Assembly (NCBI GenBank): GCA_017409205.1 | Contig: JAFQTF010000058.1 | Coordinates: 1-41,219 of the forward strand | Reading direction: 5' to 3' | Length of the DNA stretch: 41,219 nt | DNA from: Oscillospiraceae bacterium | GTDB lineage: Bacteria > Bacillota > Clostridia > Oscillospirales > Oscillospiraceae | Shown: positions 40,233 to 41,219 of the stretch, piece after piece | Layout: every line of letters begins with the position of its first letter | Numbering within the stretch: the stretch's first letter is position 1 | The notes under the pieces: model-generated | The model's input: only the letters and a program-made list of their open reading frames with translations | What the model was told of the DNA's origin: nothing | Databases searched by the model: none | Translations under genes and position numbers: made by a program

Positions 40233-41081
40233 ATGTTTATTGATATTCATGTCCATCCGGCCTTTTATGAGCCCATCAACGAAGATCCTGTAAAGGAAGA
40301 TCTCCGCCACGATGCCCTGGATATCCACAAAAACGGCACCGCCCCCCTGGAGCACATCTTCAACCAGATGCGCTGCGCAGGCCTGGATAAGCTGTGCCTG
40401 CTGCCGGAGGATTATTCCGGAAGCGTGGGCTGCCTCGTTACCAATGAAGAGATCAAAAAACTGGTGGATATGGCCCCGGACAAGTTCATCGGCTTTGCTT
40501 CCGTGGATCCCCGGGATCCCGAAGCGGCGCAAAAGCTGGAGCATGCCTTCCGGGATCTGAAGCTGAAGGGTCTGAAGCTCCATCCCGGCCGGGTCCATGT
40601 GATGCCTTCCGACCCCATCATGGAGCCCATCTACGCCGTCTGCGAAAAGTATAACAAGCCCATCCTCTTCCACGCAGGTCTGAGCTGGGAGCCTGATACG
40701 CTGACATCCTACTGCCAGCCCATGGCATTTGAGAGCGTGGCAGCAAATCACCCCAATCTGCGCATCTGTCTGGGTCATTTCGGCTGGCCCTGGGTCCGGG
40801 AAACCGCCATGCTGATGGTGAAATATCCCAACGTCTACGCCGACACTGGCGCTTTGTATTTCGACAATGCCAAGGAATTTTACACCCAGATGCTGACCCG
40901 GGACATCCCCATCACCTGGATCGACCGGAGCCTGCGGCATCAGGTGATGTTCGGCTCCAACAATCCCCGGTTCGAGCAGATCCGCATGGCCCAGGCCATT
41001 CAGGAGCTTGGCTTCCGGGAGAGCACCCTGGAGCTGATCATGGGCAAAAATGCCATCGAGTTCCTGGGCGGACTGGATTAA
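40233..41081 (+). CDS. Amidohydrolase_2-family metal-dependent hydrolase
   Basis: A 282-residue TIM-barrel hydrolase of the amidohydrolase_2 (PF04909-like) family. The metal motif HxH is intact in FIDIHVHP (His6, His8). Further conserved segments are LKGLKLHPGRV, KPILFHAGLSW, RICLGHFGWPW (His in place) and the C-terminal VMFGSNNPRF. Relatives include decarboxylases and lactonases. It is encoded 17 bp after frlC and 12 bp before a YjbQ-type gene, so it belongs to the Amadori operon; the reaction is unknown. Confidence 0.85.
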   Translation: MFIDIHVHPAFYEPINEDPVKEDLRHDALDIHKNGTAPLEHIFNQMRCAGLDKLCLLPEDYSGSVGCLVTNEEIKKLVDMAPDKFIGFASVDPRDPEAAQKLEHAFRDLKLKGLKLHPGRVHVMPSDPIMEPIYAVCEKYNKPILFHAGLSWEPDTLTSYCQPMAFESVAANHPNLRICLGHFGWPWVRETAMLMVKYPNVYADTGALYFDNAKEFYTQMLTRDIPITWIDRSLRHQVMFGSNNPRFEQIRMAQAIQELGFRESTLELIMGKNAIEFLGGLD

Positions 41082-41093
41082 GGAGGAAGTGCC

Positions 41094-41219
41094 ATGTTTG
41101 TAAAAACCATCCGCATCCTCACCAAACAGTATGTGGAACTGGATGTGATCACCCCCCAGGTGGAACAGATCGTTGCGGAAAGCGGCGTGAAAAACGGTAT
41201 GGTCACTGTGATGACCAAG
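41094..41219 (+). CDS. YjbQ-family (UPF0047) protein, N-terminal part
   Basis: 42 codons from ATG 41094 (GGAGG upstream) to the window end: MFVKTIRILTKQYVELDV, then ITPQVEQIVAESGVKNGMVTVMT. This is the start of the YjbQ/UPF0047 family, about 130-140 residues when whole, with reported weak thiamine-phosphate-synthase-like activity. Twelve bases separate it from the amidohydrolase. Its role in an Amadori operon is unknown; the pairing of YjbQ with amidohydrolase_2 and FrlC-type genes is notable. Confidence 0.75.
   Translation, partial: MFVKTIRILTKQYVELDVITPQVEQIVAESGVKNGMVTVMTK

Overview
The window looks like chromosome from an anaerobic gut Clostridia, most likely of the Oscillospiraceae/Oscillospirales. 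The signs are AGGAGG-type ribosome sites, moderately high GC core genes, rubredoxin, RNHCP, DUF5058, TAXI-TRAP and CD3324-type proteins, and an Amadori-product (fructoselysine) cluster as known from gut butyrate producers. The genus cannot be fixed from sequence alone.

Region 1 (1-2640) is accessory DNA: a truncated SLOG-like gene and a divergent XRE regulator with an iterated operator, a tnpV remnant fused to a broken acetyltransferase, a tRNA 3'-end fragment with a hairpin element, a CD3324-type regulator, and an intact acetyltransferase that is the paralogue of the broken one. Region 2 (2700-9760) holds an XRE regulator, a lipoprotein, an RNHCP protein, a lone EutH-type transporter and a TAXI-type TRAP transporter. 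Region 3 (9760-14820) is alpha-glucan use: malQ, a LacI regulator and a GH13 alpha-glucosidase, with shared candidate LacI operators. Region 4 (15070-18430) is a redox island: rubredoxin, AhpC, a domain-permuted AhpF-like reductase and a rhodanese, interrupted by an array of hairpins. Region 5 (18450-24420) is core: malic enzyme-fumarase, lspA-rluD-HAD, and tRNA-Gly, tRNA-Arg and tRNA-His followed by a second tRNA-tail hairpin element.

Region 6 (24460-30620) is a candidate undescribed catabolic system. An M20D amidohydrolase plus an MFS transporter, a sensor-type regulator, and a two-protein membrane system (DUF5058 plus partner) have three promoters that all carry the same 11-bp motif. Region 7 (30790-33840) is a mobile-element scar: a frameshifted C-terminal half of an AlbA_2-type gene and a large serine recombinase. 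Region 8 (33910 to the end) is an Amadori-product cluster built as two divergent operons: (YtcJ-like amidohydrolase, NhaC-type transporter, FrlC-like epimerase) and (frlD, frlC, amidohydrolase, yjbQ). Between them lie a GTGGTATA operator array and a structured leader containing an intrinsic terminator. No CRISPR array was seen. All functional calls come from motif and family recognition by eye; no search was run.
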